Shown piece after piece: positions 24,360-39,300 of a DNA stretch of 64,000 nucleotides. Position 1 is the stretch's first letter. The number at the start of each line of letters is the position of its first letter. Source of the DNA: Carposina sasakii (lineage: Eukaryota > Arthropoda > Insecta > Lepidoptera > Carposinidae). The notes beneath the pieces were generated by a model. That model saw nothing but the letters and a program-made list of their open reading frames with translations. It had not been told where the DNA came from and ran no database searches. The stretch spans positions 3,906,001-3,970,000 of the forward strand of contig CP053154.1 in NCBI GenBank assembly GCA_014607495.2. The letters run 5' to 3'. A program made the position numbers and the translations under genes.

Positions 24360-27300
24360 CTACCGGTAAAGAAACGCCGACGGTGTCCGTACAGGTATCA
24401 ATCTAGAGTCTCCATTGACGGTATCGACCACCCAATATTCCCTGCCATTCACAATTTTCTTCGTAGAGTTTTCCGTTTTGTATTTAGAGGATTTCCCGAA
24501 CAGTGCATCGTAAGGAGGCGGGTGTGCATCGTCGTGCTCGTAAAATCGAATCCGTTTGTTTGTTTTCTTCTTTTTAGGTTTATCGCCTTTGTTTTTCCTG
24601 ATCTTAATGTGGATGTAACGTTTGAAGACTATCTGAAAGTAAATTATAAAATTGAAACTGTTCTGTCGCACAAAGTCGTAACTTGTTCCTTGAGAAACAA
24701 GTCGGGAGAGCAACTTGATGTTTGTAAGCGCTTCTGTGCTGATGCGGGTCTTTAGGTAAGTACTACAATACATCAGCTGCATCTCCTTCCGTGCATGTCG
24801 TAAGAGTCGACTTACGAATTAGGGCTAATGCTGAACGTGGCGATCTCCTTTGTGATGCTGCTGTTTTGGCTACCCTATTTCGGGAACATAGACGTGTGTT
24901 TATGTACGTAGGTATGTAGCGAGTGAATGACATAATTTATTATTATACGCCAATTTCTTACGACTAGCGTTTTTGATGAGGTTTTCTGTAAATTTGTGGC
25001 GCTAGGATAACTACATAGACACTGTGGATAACCAGTAGGTTAAATAAAATGTAGGTGGGTATAATTGGTAGGTGGCGCTGCGACCGGACTTCAGCTAACC
25101 ACTAGTATTAAAAAAATGGATAAGTAACCTCTCCAATAAACACCGCAGCAGCCGCCGACAGTCCAGTGATCATGATCATGTACGTCATCATCAGGTCACT
25201 GTTCCGAAGCTGCCTGTCCTTGGACTGTAAGTCTAGAGGACAAATCTTCGTGCTGGGCAGGTCACGGTTGGCCAGGAACTTTACTATACCCGCCTGCACT
25301 AGGTGTGCTAGACTGGAAAGTAAATAAATACCTTTTGAAACGTTACTAAGTGTAGGTAGGTACCTATATGTGGGAAGGAGAGGTCTTTTCTCTCTCGTCC
25401 ATCTACATCAGGGGTTCCCAAACTTTTTTCTCATAGACCCCTTTCAAAAGTTAACTGTTTCTGGTGGACCCCCTACAAGCCATACTTACATACAAATTAA
25501 TTGTGAACCCCCATTTTTTCACGCCAACGTAGACCCCCATTGAGTCTCCTGTGGACCCCTGGGGGTCCACCTGGACCACTTTGGGAACCACTGATCTACA
25601 TGGTCTCTATCTTTATTATGCACAATACTCAACATAATATATTTGTGTTAGCGCCGGCCCAGAATTAAAAAGCGTAGCGTGTTTGGAACCTAGGTTTATA
25701 CCGACGAGTTCCTATGTACCTACTAACTCACTTTCGCAGACATGTGAAGCATCCATCACTTCAATAATCGATTATTACTAGGAAGAAATAAAAATCTAAA
25801 ATACTTACACGGGATCAAACAACACATTCAACTTGCTGCCAATAGGATACGCGAAAGCTCTGATTTTCGACATAAAAGCGTTCGGGGCGACAACGTACGT
25901 GCATCTGTCCGATTCAACCACACCTGCCTTCGCTTTTACCAAATAATCTGTGTACATCAGATGGTCTACCGCTATTCTTTCTTTGACCAACACTGCTCCA
26001 CCAACAACCAGGGGTAGATAGTCTACGGACTGCGATAGGCTTCGGAACTCTGCGCGGCCCTTTTGGACCATTTGCTGAAGGTAATGAAGTTCTTCATTCG
26101 GCTGTAAAGCAAGAGTTGATCTTTTGTTAGATTTGCTTTCATCGACACGCTCTCTATATTGTTTTAAGAATTTTAGCTCAACATACATTATACTTAGTTT
26201 AATGGATTTATCGCTAGGACGTTAGCGCCAGAGCCTGATTCAGAGTTACACAGGGTGTAACAAACGAGATATGTTAAGCGAAACAGTTTGAAAATGACCC
26301 TCTACGGATAACGGCCTCACCAAATCGCTCAATAAAATTGATTACTTTCAAGTTGTATTAAACATTTCCCATTAGTTTAAAAATATATTCGTACAAATAC
26401 TACAATCTAGCTACCGGTAACGAATCCAATAGGTATTGGTCCCCACTCATTCTAAATAGGTATTTTAAGCCATTAGCGTCAGGTAGGGTGCACCGCGGGG
26501 AGGTGAAGTTGACTTTAGGTCATGAGACCGAACCTACTTACACCTCACTTACATTCTGTATAATAAACTGCACTGCACCACCCTCTTGGGCCACCCATCT
26601 GTAATTCTTCTTGTACAAATCGTGTGCATATTCTATGTCCAAAGTAAACCTGGATAGGGTAAGGAAAGCAGTCAGGTTAGCCGTGTAGAACGCGGATAGT
26701 AGGATTATAAAGATCCACCAGGTGGCGAAGAGGACTCGGGTTGTGTCTGTAAAAGGAAAGTAAGTTAATTTGAATATATTAACATAAAAGCTGCTAGTAC
26801 TCAACAGTTGTTTAAAAATAACATTTCTATCAATTTTGTTAAAATAGGTACTGTCAAAATTACATAATGTTTAGCTCAAACCGTTTTTATAATAAATAAC
26901 ACGGTTAAGCGGTGATAGCCCAATAGACTTGTGTCTTTCACCATGTGACAAATTCAGAGTACCTAAGTACCTCTATCTACCTATGACCAGCTAAGTAGTT
27001 ATACATGTTATTACTAATTCATAGCCACATATCTAAGAAAACCTTTTTAATTTCAGGGCCACCAAGGTAACTATTTGTTACCATTAATCGTAAAAACCTT
27101 CTAGTTTCTCATTACTATGATTATTTCGGTGTCCGTCATTACTACCTATAGAAGGCGGTTATTATGATAAACAGTCACACGAGGTGATGGATGTGGTAAC
27201 CTATTAGGTACACGCCTATTAGCGATAGCATCAGCGGCGTGACACGACATGAACTAAAACATGTGACATTTTAGGAAACATTATTAAATGCACCTAACCT

Positions 27301-30300
27301 AATCTAATCCGATGATGGTGGCGCTGAAATCTATGGAAAAACTAAACAGATTGGTTTGGCTACGTGAGTTCCGTTTTTCCGCCGCAGCAGTTGGCCAGTC
27401 TTGTGGTATTAAGGGGCGGATTCTCACGTCCGTCGACATAGTGTCGACATATTTGTTTTCATTATCTTGGAATACACTTCCGTAACACTCGTATAGACAG
27501 CTGAATTTGATACGTGCCCCTTTAGTATCCAATTAAGATTTCGGATAACTAAAAATTTCGCAATATTCCACTTTTTCATCAAACTTAAATTTAGTCAAAG
27601 CCGGTATGTAAGATGTAAGTGACCATCACGTCGTTTCACCCAGGTTTCACCTGTCCCGTTGTCTTGCAAGTTAAATTTGATCAACTTCCCAGTTTCCGTT
27701 TAGGCCAAAATATTACATGCATGTATAAATCGGATGATAATGCAATATTATTATGACATAGAGCTGAACTGATAATGGATCTAGAAGGCGGCATTAAAAT
27801 TCCGTAATCAAACGACGCAACCCTATCGAGTTTGGGCTCGTTTGTTTGTTTGATCAGTTGATTTTTAAAGAAAGGTTTTTTAAACGGAAGCTTTTTTACA
27901 TATTTAGTACTGACTTAACTATGCGCAAATAGATAACTGTCGAATGTAGAAATGTATCGAGAGATTTGAGGATCGCAGCCTAGAACCTGTAAACATTATC
28001 AACGAATGAAATTGGTAGATATGTTATTTTATAACAGTATACTATATGTAGGCGGTTTGTACAAATATTTAGATTGGTACTGGATGTACTCGTAATTTAC
28101 TAATGTATTTGTAAGTAGATGAAACTAACAACCTGGATACTTGATGAATCAAACATTTTCATGACAAGTACTCAAGAATACTCGTATATATAATCATAAT
28201 ATAATATAAGTGTTGTTTTAGCCCCAGAATTTTCATCGGTTTTTTTCAATAAAATTTATGTACTGCACTGTACTTGTAGCGTGCTACGACTGCTACGAGC
28301 TACGTTCGCACGACGCAATTTTACACAGATTTTCATAAATTGATGTTTTCTGGGTCATACTGTTTAAGAATTATTATTTGCATTAGTATTTTGTTTAGTT
28401 GGGCATAGGTACTAACTAATTAAAATTAAATAGATAATACTTATGTACTAATACAGTCATAAGAGTCGACTAAGGAAATTAGGGGCGTTCTCTCAGGCAA
28501 TGAGCCAGCAACTTGTCACTGACCATTTACATCTGACCCCGCCATGCTAAACGTGGCTGTAGAATCCCCTTAGATATCCTGCAATAGTGTGTACCATTTT
28601 AGTATAGTATGTAAATACTTTGACCTGCACATTCTACAAAGTTTAGTACCCTTGCGTTATGAGTGTTATGATCCTATCGCAGTAGTTTGTCCATAATTAC
28701 CGCGGGAAGCGAATATGTTGGAATAAAACAAATGGTTTTCTACAGTAATCTACGTGCACTAGATTACTAGACGTAATTCGTTGAGCCGCATGGCGTGATA
28801 TATGATGCATATCATTAATACCTGCAGACGGTTTGATAGATTACAACACGTCTACGCGTCTATAATAACCTGGGTATGTTGAAGCCAAATTATAATACTT
28901 ACCTATACAGTTGGTAGCGTAGAAAACAGAGGTAAACCGCCCCCTGTGGGGTAAGCACGAACCTTTTTACGCGGCGTAACGCTAGCATCTCGATAGCAAA
29001 ATCTATGTGATTTGTCAGTTGGACGATAGCGTTACGGACTATAGAGAGGTTCGTGCTTACCCCTCTGATTACCTAATTTGAAATAGCTAAGCCGAAGCAA
29101 AGCGATAGCGAAAATATTCGCCTTGAAATGTCAAAGTTCCTTTGAAATTCATTTTACGTAATACGAATTGGACAAGCAATCAGCGATTTTTGTACAATTT
29201 TCGCTATCGCTTTGCTTTTGCTAGTTAGGTAATAAGGGGGCCGGTTTGAGTACTTAGATGATAAAAATTACTTACACTAGACAAAAGTTGCAGAGTCCGT
29301 CGCCCCTTGATGATGATAACATTCAAAATAAGGTGGAAAATTACGACGCATTGCTACGAGCTATGAAGAGTTTTTGGAAAGCGTTTAGTCTAGTATATAC
29401 ATATGTTAGTTATTCCATAAATGTATAAAGGTATCTTATATTATTCCATAATATTATACCTGCTTATTTATTATTTGAAAGTGTAATTATGAACCCTGTT
29501 TTACAATGGCTTTGCAAGTTTATAATGTTACACCTGTGTGTATATTTATTGTGTAAGTAGCTACCTACAATAAACTGTTTTTATTTACCTCCCCATAGCC
29601 TCTTTTTAATGTTCTATAGAGGGGTTTGGGGAGTGGATGCAACAAGGTAAACAGTTTTTAAAAGTATCTACCTACTCACTCAGAAATCTCTTTTAATTTA
29701 AACACTGAGTCACACTTTACGTAGGTATCGTGACGCATGTTGGCCAAAGCAATGGTTTCCTAGGATAGCGTCCAAAATAACAGCCATCTTTTGGCGTCTG
29801 ACGTGGCCTCGGTCTAGAATCCTTAGGGAGGCAGCAGCGTAGGTGCGAAAAGTAAAAGAAAGTTCTGTGGTTGCACACAATATTCGAATCAATGTCACAT
29901 CCGGTACACATATTTACATAGGATAGTTACGTGTTTCTTCACGACCGCTTTATAATTGCCCCGCTATCCTACCACAGCTTAAGCAAGAAGATGATGAGGA
30001 ACAGACAACAGATCCTATCCTAGACTTACTAGCATCTGGAGCCAGAGTGGTGCCTTGCTTGATGAACGCTCCGTAAACGAACCAGAAACTTGGGGAGAGG
30101 TTGATGCAGTAGTTGTCGTCTTTTATGATGTTGGCCCGGATCCTTGTGAGCAGAGTGATGCAGGGTCCGTAGCAGAGGACCGCTGCTAACGTCATGTACC
30201 TAGTAGCAGGAAGAGTGGATTAAGACAGAGGGATTTTTCATTTTAGGGATGAGTAGCAGACGTGCGTTTTGCCACAGGTTACCTATATAATTTGCTATTG

Positions 30301-33300
30301 CGCCGACCCTAAATGATTTATGGGAACAGGGTACAAAAAAGAACTAGGAATTTAAAATAGGCCTACTCATGGCCACAATAGACGCACATATTATTTACAA
30401 CTAGAAACGTATTTTTTTTAGCTGGAACTGCGAGGTTATGAAATGGATCCTAGTTAAGCCCCGTTTAACATAGCGGGGCAATTAATTAATCTCATATCAG
30501 CTTTCTGCTTTATCAGACGATGAAATTATAGTGAAGCCATAGCCACAGGAGTACCTACACTATTACTTGGTACTTATTTTCCTTATACATAGCTACTTAC
30601 ATATAATGTGAAATATGAAATGTTACGTAGTTACCAGACATGATTTTTAAATGGTGCAAGCAAGCCAGATCCGGTTGCAGACTCCTTGGGCCTCTTTAAC
30701 ATCATGACCCAGGTTCCCTCATCAAGCACCGTGGAGAATGTGACCTTCTGACGGTACCTCGCAAGTGTTGGGAGGAACGCGGCCGCCATGTCTACCATCT
30801 AAGTTAAGAGTTAATTTGTTAGGTGGTGAAGCTCATCATCCCTAAAAGTATGTACCTATAGTTACTACGTACTTTTCAGTTGCAGTTGATTGATCGGACG
30901 ATCAAGGACGGTCTAGGTTTGGCCTCAGTCACGGGATGTAGTTAGGTAGGCTACTACTCTTATTTAATCTTAGTATTTTAATGTTATGAGATTGTGATTA
31001 AGATATTCCCATGGAGGATTGTCGTAAAGCAGCCAGCCATATAAGAGAACATACCAATGGATGTCTAATGTTTGCCCGAAAATTATATGCACGAATACTC
31101 ATATGCCAGAATTTTACTTGCCCGAATTTTGTATTTGCCATAATATTTATGAATATCACTTGCCCGAATTTCATTTGCCTCAATTTTGTAATTTGCCATA
31201 ATATTTATGTGCCATACTCTTTGTTTGCCAGAAAATTAGATTCCATAATACGTAGATACGTCATACGAAAACGAAAAAAAAAAACATTGAAGCGTATAAA
31301 TAAAATTAATGAGATATTATCTAACAAAGGCAAGAGGAAGAATTTTTGTGTGTTTTAGCATCAAATTTGTATTTGCACTAAGGAAAAGTTAATTTTATTA
31401 AATTTATGACAGTATGGTGCTGCCGCGGCACGCTCGCTTCGCTCGTTCGGCTTGTACGTTGTTTGTCATACTCTAACTCAGGGGTCTCCAAACTACGACC
31501 CGCGGGCCAAATCCGGCCCGCCAGTGCCATCAATCCGGCCCGCGACAGCTTAGGACTTACTACTAGGTGTTACTTTATTTCACAATGGGCAGTTTAGCTT
31601 CCTTCGCCTTTCCCACGCAAACTGACTCGCAATGGCGCCGCTAGCCTTTTATACCTATGTAATTACTGCCATCTAGAAGTGATCGTAAAAACTATCCAGA
31701 ACCAGAACTTTCTCGAACCAATGCGGAAATTCCCAAATATGCCACCTGTTAGTGAGTAGTTGAAATAGATAGTACATACTATTACTGCATAGTATCACTA
31801 CTCGCCACTTACGTGTCACAATATACCTACTGAATATAGTATATTCAGTACACTATCAATAGTAATTGAAATGCAAAAAAGCCTATGTTTGCTTAGGTGG
31901 GCAGAAAAATTAAATTTGTTTTGGCACTTGGAACATACCGAAAAAAATATTATGGCCCTAAGGCTTCTTGGAGACCCCTGCTCTAACCTAGCCCAACATA
32001 AACCTATTCATCGATTAGTTTAAACTGATTTTATGCTTTTTTTTTAGATGCAATTTCAATAGCATATGATAATTATGGCTTACCTACTTAAAATTGTTTT
32101 TATTTCTAATACTTACCTACTTATCACTATAATCGAGCCTTTAGCATTCTGGCACATCGCTGGCCAGCTTGCTCGCTTTGCTCGCTCGGCTTGTGCGTTG
32201 TTTGTCATACTCTAACCTAACCTACCCAAACCAAAGCTACACCTACCTATTCATCGGTTAGTTTAAACCGATTTTATGCTTTTTTCTAGAATCAATTTCT
32301 ATGGCAAATGATTTTATGGCATATGATAATTATGCCTTACAATGATTATGATATGACAAATGATGTTATTGAAATTTACTTTATGGAAAACAAATTTTCT
32401 AGCAAATGACTACTATGGCAAACAATTGAGTATGATATATGAAATTATGAGAAACAATATTATGTCTGTTGACCATTATGGCAGATGAAATTATGGCAAA
32501 TGAAATTCTGGCAAGTGGAGGTATCCCGATTAGATTTTCAGTTTACCTACTAGTAGTTATGAAATATTAGAAGTTGTAAAATATAGCTAGGTATTTGAAC
32601 TTACGCTGTTATTCACAAGTCCGATTAGGCTTTCTTCTGGCCTCGTTCCTCCGACTTCAAAGTTCTTCTCAGGTCTGACGACATCGTACGTGAAGTTAAA
32701 CTTCTTGCTAAGAATATTCACCAGCATGAAGGCCACTCCTTTGCCCACCAATGTCCCATTGTCTCCTTCGTCAATCCAACTTAGTGGAAAATTCTGATAT
32801 AATGAAGGGACACACTTGAATTCCTTTAAATTGTTTTATGTGATACTTAGGGTTACCAGATGAAAAAATCAAAAGACCGGGGAAAAGGCCTGATTTCCAT
32901 GGAAAAGTCCTGAGATTTTATGCAGCTTAAAAATTTTCTCTCCAAAACGTATTATTTTCGTTTTATACACTGCGGATCTAGCTCACGCGTTGCAACTTGC
33001 ACATCGCACTCGAAGCGGCGCGGCGGGGCGGGGTTGTTATTTTAGTTTGTTTCACTTGGATAAATAAGTATTACCAAAAGAAGATTATAGTTAGTTGGTA
33101 GAGATTTGCAAAATCCGGCCGCAATCCTGAGAAAAGTCGAAAAATCCTGAAATCTCAGGATAAATCCTGAGATATGATTACTAGGTAGTCCTAAATTCTT
33201 AATTTGCTATTCCCAAAGGATTTTAGCGTGAGACAGGCAGGCACCTGCGTTTCGAAAGAATGAAACCAGTAGTAAGTTATTGGGCACACCATCCCAATTT

Positions 33301-36300
33301 TGGGTGTGCCCAATAACAGCAATTAATTTTGATTGACTTACATAGCTCCCTCGTCGAAGCGTGCCACCATTGTATCACATCACCCATGTTTACATTTCTG
33401 TAATTTTAAAACAGTAATAGTTATTTTATGTTAAAATTCAGAACAGCTATTAAATTACAACATAACATCTATTACGATATCAGCTGTGTAGAAAGAACTA
33501 GAAATTTGTATTCCAAATTGCTCACGCCTTTCACAGTTAAATAAAAAAAGATCTGTGATCAGATTGACTCGAAGACATTTATTTCAACTATCAAAATTTA
33601 GATCAGATCGACTCGTCATTCTACAGAAAAATATAATCTCATCTTTAAATAATAATCTGCGACCAGATAGGCTCGAAGACACCAGAATTTCAAATTTAGA
33701 TATTCTGATCAGATTGACTCGTGTCGTTCCACAGAAAACAAATATATTTTTATTATTACCATATTTCTGTGACCAGATAGGATCGAAGACACCAGAATTT
33801 CAAACTTAGATATTCTGATCAGATTGACTCGTGTCATTCCACAGAAAACAAATATATTTTTATTATTACCATATTTCTGTGACCAGATAGGATCGAAGAC
33901 ACCAGAATTTCAAACTTAGATATTCTGATCAGATTGACTCGTGTCATTCCACAGAAAACAAATATATTTTTATTATTACCATATTTCTGTGACCAGATAG
34001 GATCGAAGACACCAGAATTTCAAACTTAGATATTCTGATCAGATTGACTCGTGTCGTTCCACAGAAAACAAATATATTTTTTATTATTTCCATATTTCTG
34101 TGATCAGATAGGATCGAAGACACCAGAATTTCAAACTTAGGTATTCTGATCAGATTGACTCGTGTCGTTCCACAGAAAACAAATATATTTTTATTATTTT
34201 AATGATTACCGCAATTCTGTACCAGATTGGCTCGAAGACATCAGATTACCTCATGTCGTTCCACAGAAAACATATATTTTTATTATTTTAATGATTACCA
34301 CAATTCTGTACCAGATTGGTTATACCATTCGCATCGGTTCGGCTCGAACGACGCGTTGCGACGCTAGTCGACGGTAAAACGAGCCGTTTGCCGATTAGCT
34401 GATTGCATCCGTACGGTGTTGAATCTAGCGGAACGTTTCCGATTGCTTCGGAGACGTTTGAACGGCGTTCGACGTTATCTCAATAAGTTATGACTATTAA
34501 TGAAGATTATTATCTCTCACAACATCGTGATTATGTTTAAATCCTATAGGTACTAGACACATCATATATTTATCTATATTGATAGCTGAGATTTAGTTAA
34601 AGGCGGCAGCAAACAGTGAACGTTATTAACACGCGGTACAGCGTTAACGTTTAAGGTCTTCCAACATTTATCGACACGGAATCAGCTAACACCACTCAAA
34701 AAAGCCTTTATGTCTATGAAATAAGGATGTTACTAATAACAATCGCATCGGTTCGGCTCGAACGATGCGTTGCGACGCCAGTCGACGGTGAAACGAGCCG
34801 TTTGCCAATTAGCTGATTGCATCCGTACGGTGCTGAATCTAGCGGAACGTTTCCGATTGCTTCGGAGACGTTTGAACGGCGTTCGACGTTATCTCAATAA
34901 GTTATGACTATTGATGAAGATTATTGTCTCTCACAACATCGTGATTATGTTTAAATCCTATAGGTACTAGACACATCATATATTTATCTATATTGATAGC
35001 TGAGATTTAGTTAAAGGCGGCAGCAAACAGTGAACGTTATTAACACGCGGCACAGCTTTAACGTTTAAGGTCTTCCAACATTTATCGACACGGAATCAGC
35101 TAACACCACTCAAAAAAGCCTTTATGTCTATGAAATAAGGATGTTACTAATAACAATCGCATCGGTTCGGCTCGAACGATGCGTTGCGACGCCAGTCGAC
35201 GGTGAAACGAGCCGTTTGCCAATTAGCTGATTGCATCCGTACGGTGCTGAATCTAGCGGAACGTTTCCGATTGCTTCGGAGACGTTTGAACGGCGTTCGA
35301 CGTTATCTTAATAAGTTATGACTATTGATGAATATTATTGTCTCTCACAACATCGTGATTATGTTTAAATCCTATAGGTACTAGACACATCATATATTTA
35401 TCTATATTGATAGCTGAGATTTAGTTAAAGGCGGCAGCAAACAGTGAACGTTATTAACACGCGGTACAGCGTTAACGTTTAAGGTCTTTCAACATTTAAC
35501 GACGCGGAATCAGCTAACACCACTCAAAAAAGCCTTTATGTCTATGAAATAAGGATGTTACTAATAACAATCGCATCGGTTCGGCTCGAACGATGCGTTG
35601 CGACGCCAGTCGACGGTGAAACGAGCCGTTTGCCAATTAGCTGACTGCATCCGTACGGTGCTGAATCTAGCGGAACGTTTCCGATTGCTTCGGAGACGTT
35701 TGAACGGCGTTCGACGTTATCTCAATAAGTTATGACTATTGATGAAGATTATTGTCTCTCACAACATCGTGATTATGTTTAAATCCTATAGGTACTAGAC
35801 ACATCATATATTTATCTATATTGATAGCTGAGATTTAGTTAAAGGCGGCAGCAAACAGTGAACGTTATTAACACGCGGCACAGCTTTAACGTTTAAGGTC
35901 TTCCAACATTTAACGACGCGGAATCAGCTAACACCACTCAAAAAAGCCTTTATGTCTATGAAATAAGGATGTTACTAATAACAATCGCATCGGTTCGGCT
36001 CGAACGATGCGTTGCGACGCCAGTCGACGGTGAAACGAGCCGTTTGCCAATTAGCTGATTGCATCCGTACGGTGTTGAATCTAGCGGAACGTTTCCGATT
36101 GCTTCGAAGACGTTTGAACGGCGTTCGACGTTATCTCAATAAGTTATGACTATTGATGAAGATTATTGTCTCTCACAACATCGTGATTATGTTTAAATCC
36201 TATAGGTACTAGACACATCATATATTTATCTATATTGATAGCTGAGATTTAGTTAAAGGCGGCAGCAAACAGTGAACGTTATTAACACGCGGTACAGCGT

Positions 36301-39300
36301 TAACGTTTAAAGTCTTCCAACATTTATCGACACGGAATCAGCTAACACCACTCAAAAAGCCTTTATGTCTATGAAATAAGGATGTTACTAATAACAATCG
36401 CATCGGTTCGGCTCGAACGATGCGTTGCGACGCCAGTCGACGGTGAAACGAGCCGTTTGCCGATTAGCTGATTGCATCCGTACGGTGTTGAATCTAGCGG
36501 AACGTTTTCGATTGCTTCGGAGACGTTTGAACGGCGTTCGACGTTATCTCAATAAGTTATGACTATTGATGAAGATTATTGTCTCTCACAACATCGTGAT
36601 TATGTTTAAATCCTATAGGTACTAGACACATCATATATTTATCTATATTGATAGCTGAGATTTAGTTAAAGTCTTCCAACATTTATCGACACGGAATCAG
36701 CTAACACCACTCAAAAAGCCTTTATGTCTATGAAATAAGGATGTTACTAATAACAATCGCATCGGTTCGGCTCGAACGATGCGTTGCGACGCCAGTCGAC
36801 GGTGAAACGAGCCGTTTGCCGATTAGCTGATTGCATCCGTACGGTGCTGAATCTAGCGGAACGTTTCCGATTGCTTCGGAGACGTTTGAACGGCGTTGGA
36901 CGTTATCTCAATAAGTTATGACTATTGATGAACATTATTGTCTCTCACAACATCGTGATTATGTTTAAATCCTATAGGTACTAGACACATCATTTATTTA
37001 TCTATATTGATAGCTGAGATTTAGTTAAAGGCGGCAGCAAACAGTGAACGTTATTAACACGCGGTACAGCGTTAACGTTTAAGGTCTTCCAACATTTATC
37101 GACACGGAATCAGCTAACACCACTCAAAAAAGCCTTTATGTCTATGAAATATGGATGTTACTAATAACAATCGAATCGGTTCGGCTCGAACGATGCGTTG
37201 CGACGCCAGTCGACGGTGAAACGAGCCGTTTGCCGATTAGCTGATTGCATCCGTACGGTGCTGAATCTAGCGAAACGTTTACGATTGCTTCGGAGACGCT
37301 CGAACGGCGTTGGACGGCAGTTGAATAATCAGCTCACATGCCTTCATGCCAAACGGCGTCGGGGACGGCTGAGTACCGATGGTGGTGATGATGGTGCTCG
37401 CGATTGCAGCCAGTTGAGTGTCTATAAAAAAAATAAAAATCTAACGCCATAGCTCCGCTCACACGCATGCCCCACTCTTAGGGATGAAACGATACCATAG
37501 AGTCATCGATACTTTTACTCGATACAGTATCGGTTGTCAAGTATCGATACTTACTCGTATCGAATAGTTTTTGTAAAATTTAGAGTAAAAACCGTAACAA
37601 GTATTATTGGCATTCTTTATTATAATTTTTTTGAAATATTTCCACACACTAGACTTCGGACGCCCCATTTTCAATAACTCACGAAATTAAAAACCAAAGA
37701 AACACCTGAAATACCGGCTAGTAAGATCAGCAGGACGCGGAACAGATCAACATTGAAACTGTCAGTCACTGACATAGCGACAAAATATTATGGCGGCGCA
37801 GTGACCAGGGATTACGACGTGATTACGGCGACTTCAGATGACGGCAACTGACGGTTTTTTTTTTCAGGCAAACAAGCTTGCCAACTCAACTACACCAAAT
37901 TAGGACTAGGATGCGTTCAAAAACTTAAATTTAAATTGTGTTATTTTTTTATTATTGCTGAAATGAAATAACTATATTGACATACTGATATGAGTACTTT
38001 TGACCGATACCTACTCGATACTTCATTTTAAAGTATCGATACTAAAGTACTTGGTATCGAAAAAAGTATCGAGTAAAGGCTGCTTATACACCTGAACGGA
38101 TGACGGACCGCCACAAAACGGAAACCTTGTACACTTATAAATCTTTTCAACGGATGAATGGCATATCAGAGATTACATACATGCGATAATAATATATCGA
38201 ATATTAAGAATGAGTTTTATTTACAACAATTAGTAGGTGGAAAGTACCTATATGAAAAATAAACTTTAACACCTCAGTTATTATGAAATTATTCTTAGTT
38301 CAAAATAAGCTTTATCTTTATAAGTATTTCATGCATTTGAAAACAGTTGATCAATTTTTGATGTTAAAGACGTCGCCAAAAGTTTAACTTATCTAATGTA
38401 GAATACATTAGACCATTTCTTTTGTTCATGAAACGGGTTTAAATCCATTAACGTCTACAAGCACCCATTCTTTTCGCGGTCCGTTGTCCGGTCAGGTCTA
38501 CAAGGGGTCTAATTCATACCGTTCATAACGCTAGGTCAGAGCGTGGCGAACACGTTCTGTTTGACGAAATAGGTATGCTTTAATGCTCTAACGCATGTTT
38601 TACGGTTTTATCATTTTATCTTCTATATATCTACTGTATTTGTAATACTTTCTTAATGCATACTTAGTATGATGAAAAGAAAGCAATAACAATTATAACA
38701 GGATAACTATTTATTTTAATAAGAATGTTATATTGCTCGCGAGTATTAGTCGTATTACTAATAGACTTAGCCCAGGCGTTCATACTTCCATCAGATACAC
38801 ATAATCACATCTCGCTTCCACTAACAATCCTATTTTGGAGTTCGTGCTTACCCTAGGATCAGTAAAACACAGAGAGCAAAAATTTTAAAATTTAAATGAG
38901 AACCAAGTTTTAACGACAAAGAAGTGAAATCTAAATGGATGTCAAGTTCCAGTGATGTATAAGATACTCTATACAAAGTATCGGAAATACACGATGCAAG
39001 ATACTTTCAAAAAAGCATTGCAGATACCAGATACAAATATTTTTTGTAAAAAGGTATCTGAAGTACTAGATACAAAATACCTATCTTTCAAATACTTCTA
39101 AACAATAAAATACTTTTGTAAGAAAACATCATTTAATTGAACTGAAATTTATTTTTTCGAGAAAACTATTTTCGAATAGATCGCGTTGATAACAAGGGTC
39201 AAACAAATGGGAGAAGACAAAATATGAAGATATTAAAATTTATACTTTTAATCTTTATGTTTTAATTGAGATTTGAGTAAAACTAATTCCTCAAACATAT

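Larger units (their letters stand above)
26747..30029. other. Receptor intron (3.3 kb): MITEs and AT-rich sequence
   Basis: Holds the MITEs at 28948 and 29068. The dispersed block at 28455-28560 (GTCATAAGAGTCGACTAAGG) recurs at 5670 and 24790. A short minus-strand open frame at 27299-27532 has no recognisable domain or splice context. Confidence 0.5.

Noticed and set aside
27299..27532. 77-codon minus-strand frame in a receptor intron
   Set aside because: No domain, no splice context, and surrounded by non-coding AT-rich sequence.
33555..33809. 84-codon open frame, repeated identically at 47079-47333
   Set aside because: The identity follows from the inverted ends of the giant element. The frame crosses 110-bp tandem units and reads repeat periods, not a protein.
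34331..37313. A CRISPR-like array
   Set aside because: Units are contiguous 414-bp satellites without short repeats separated by unique spacers, and the genome is eukaryotic.
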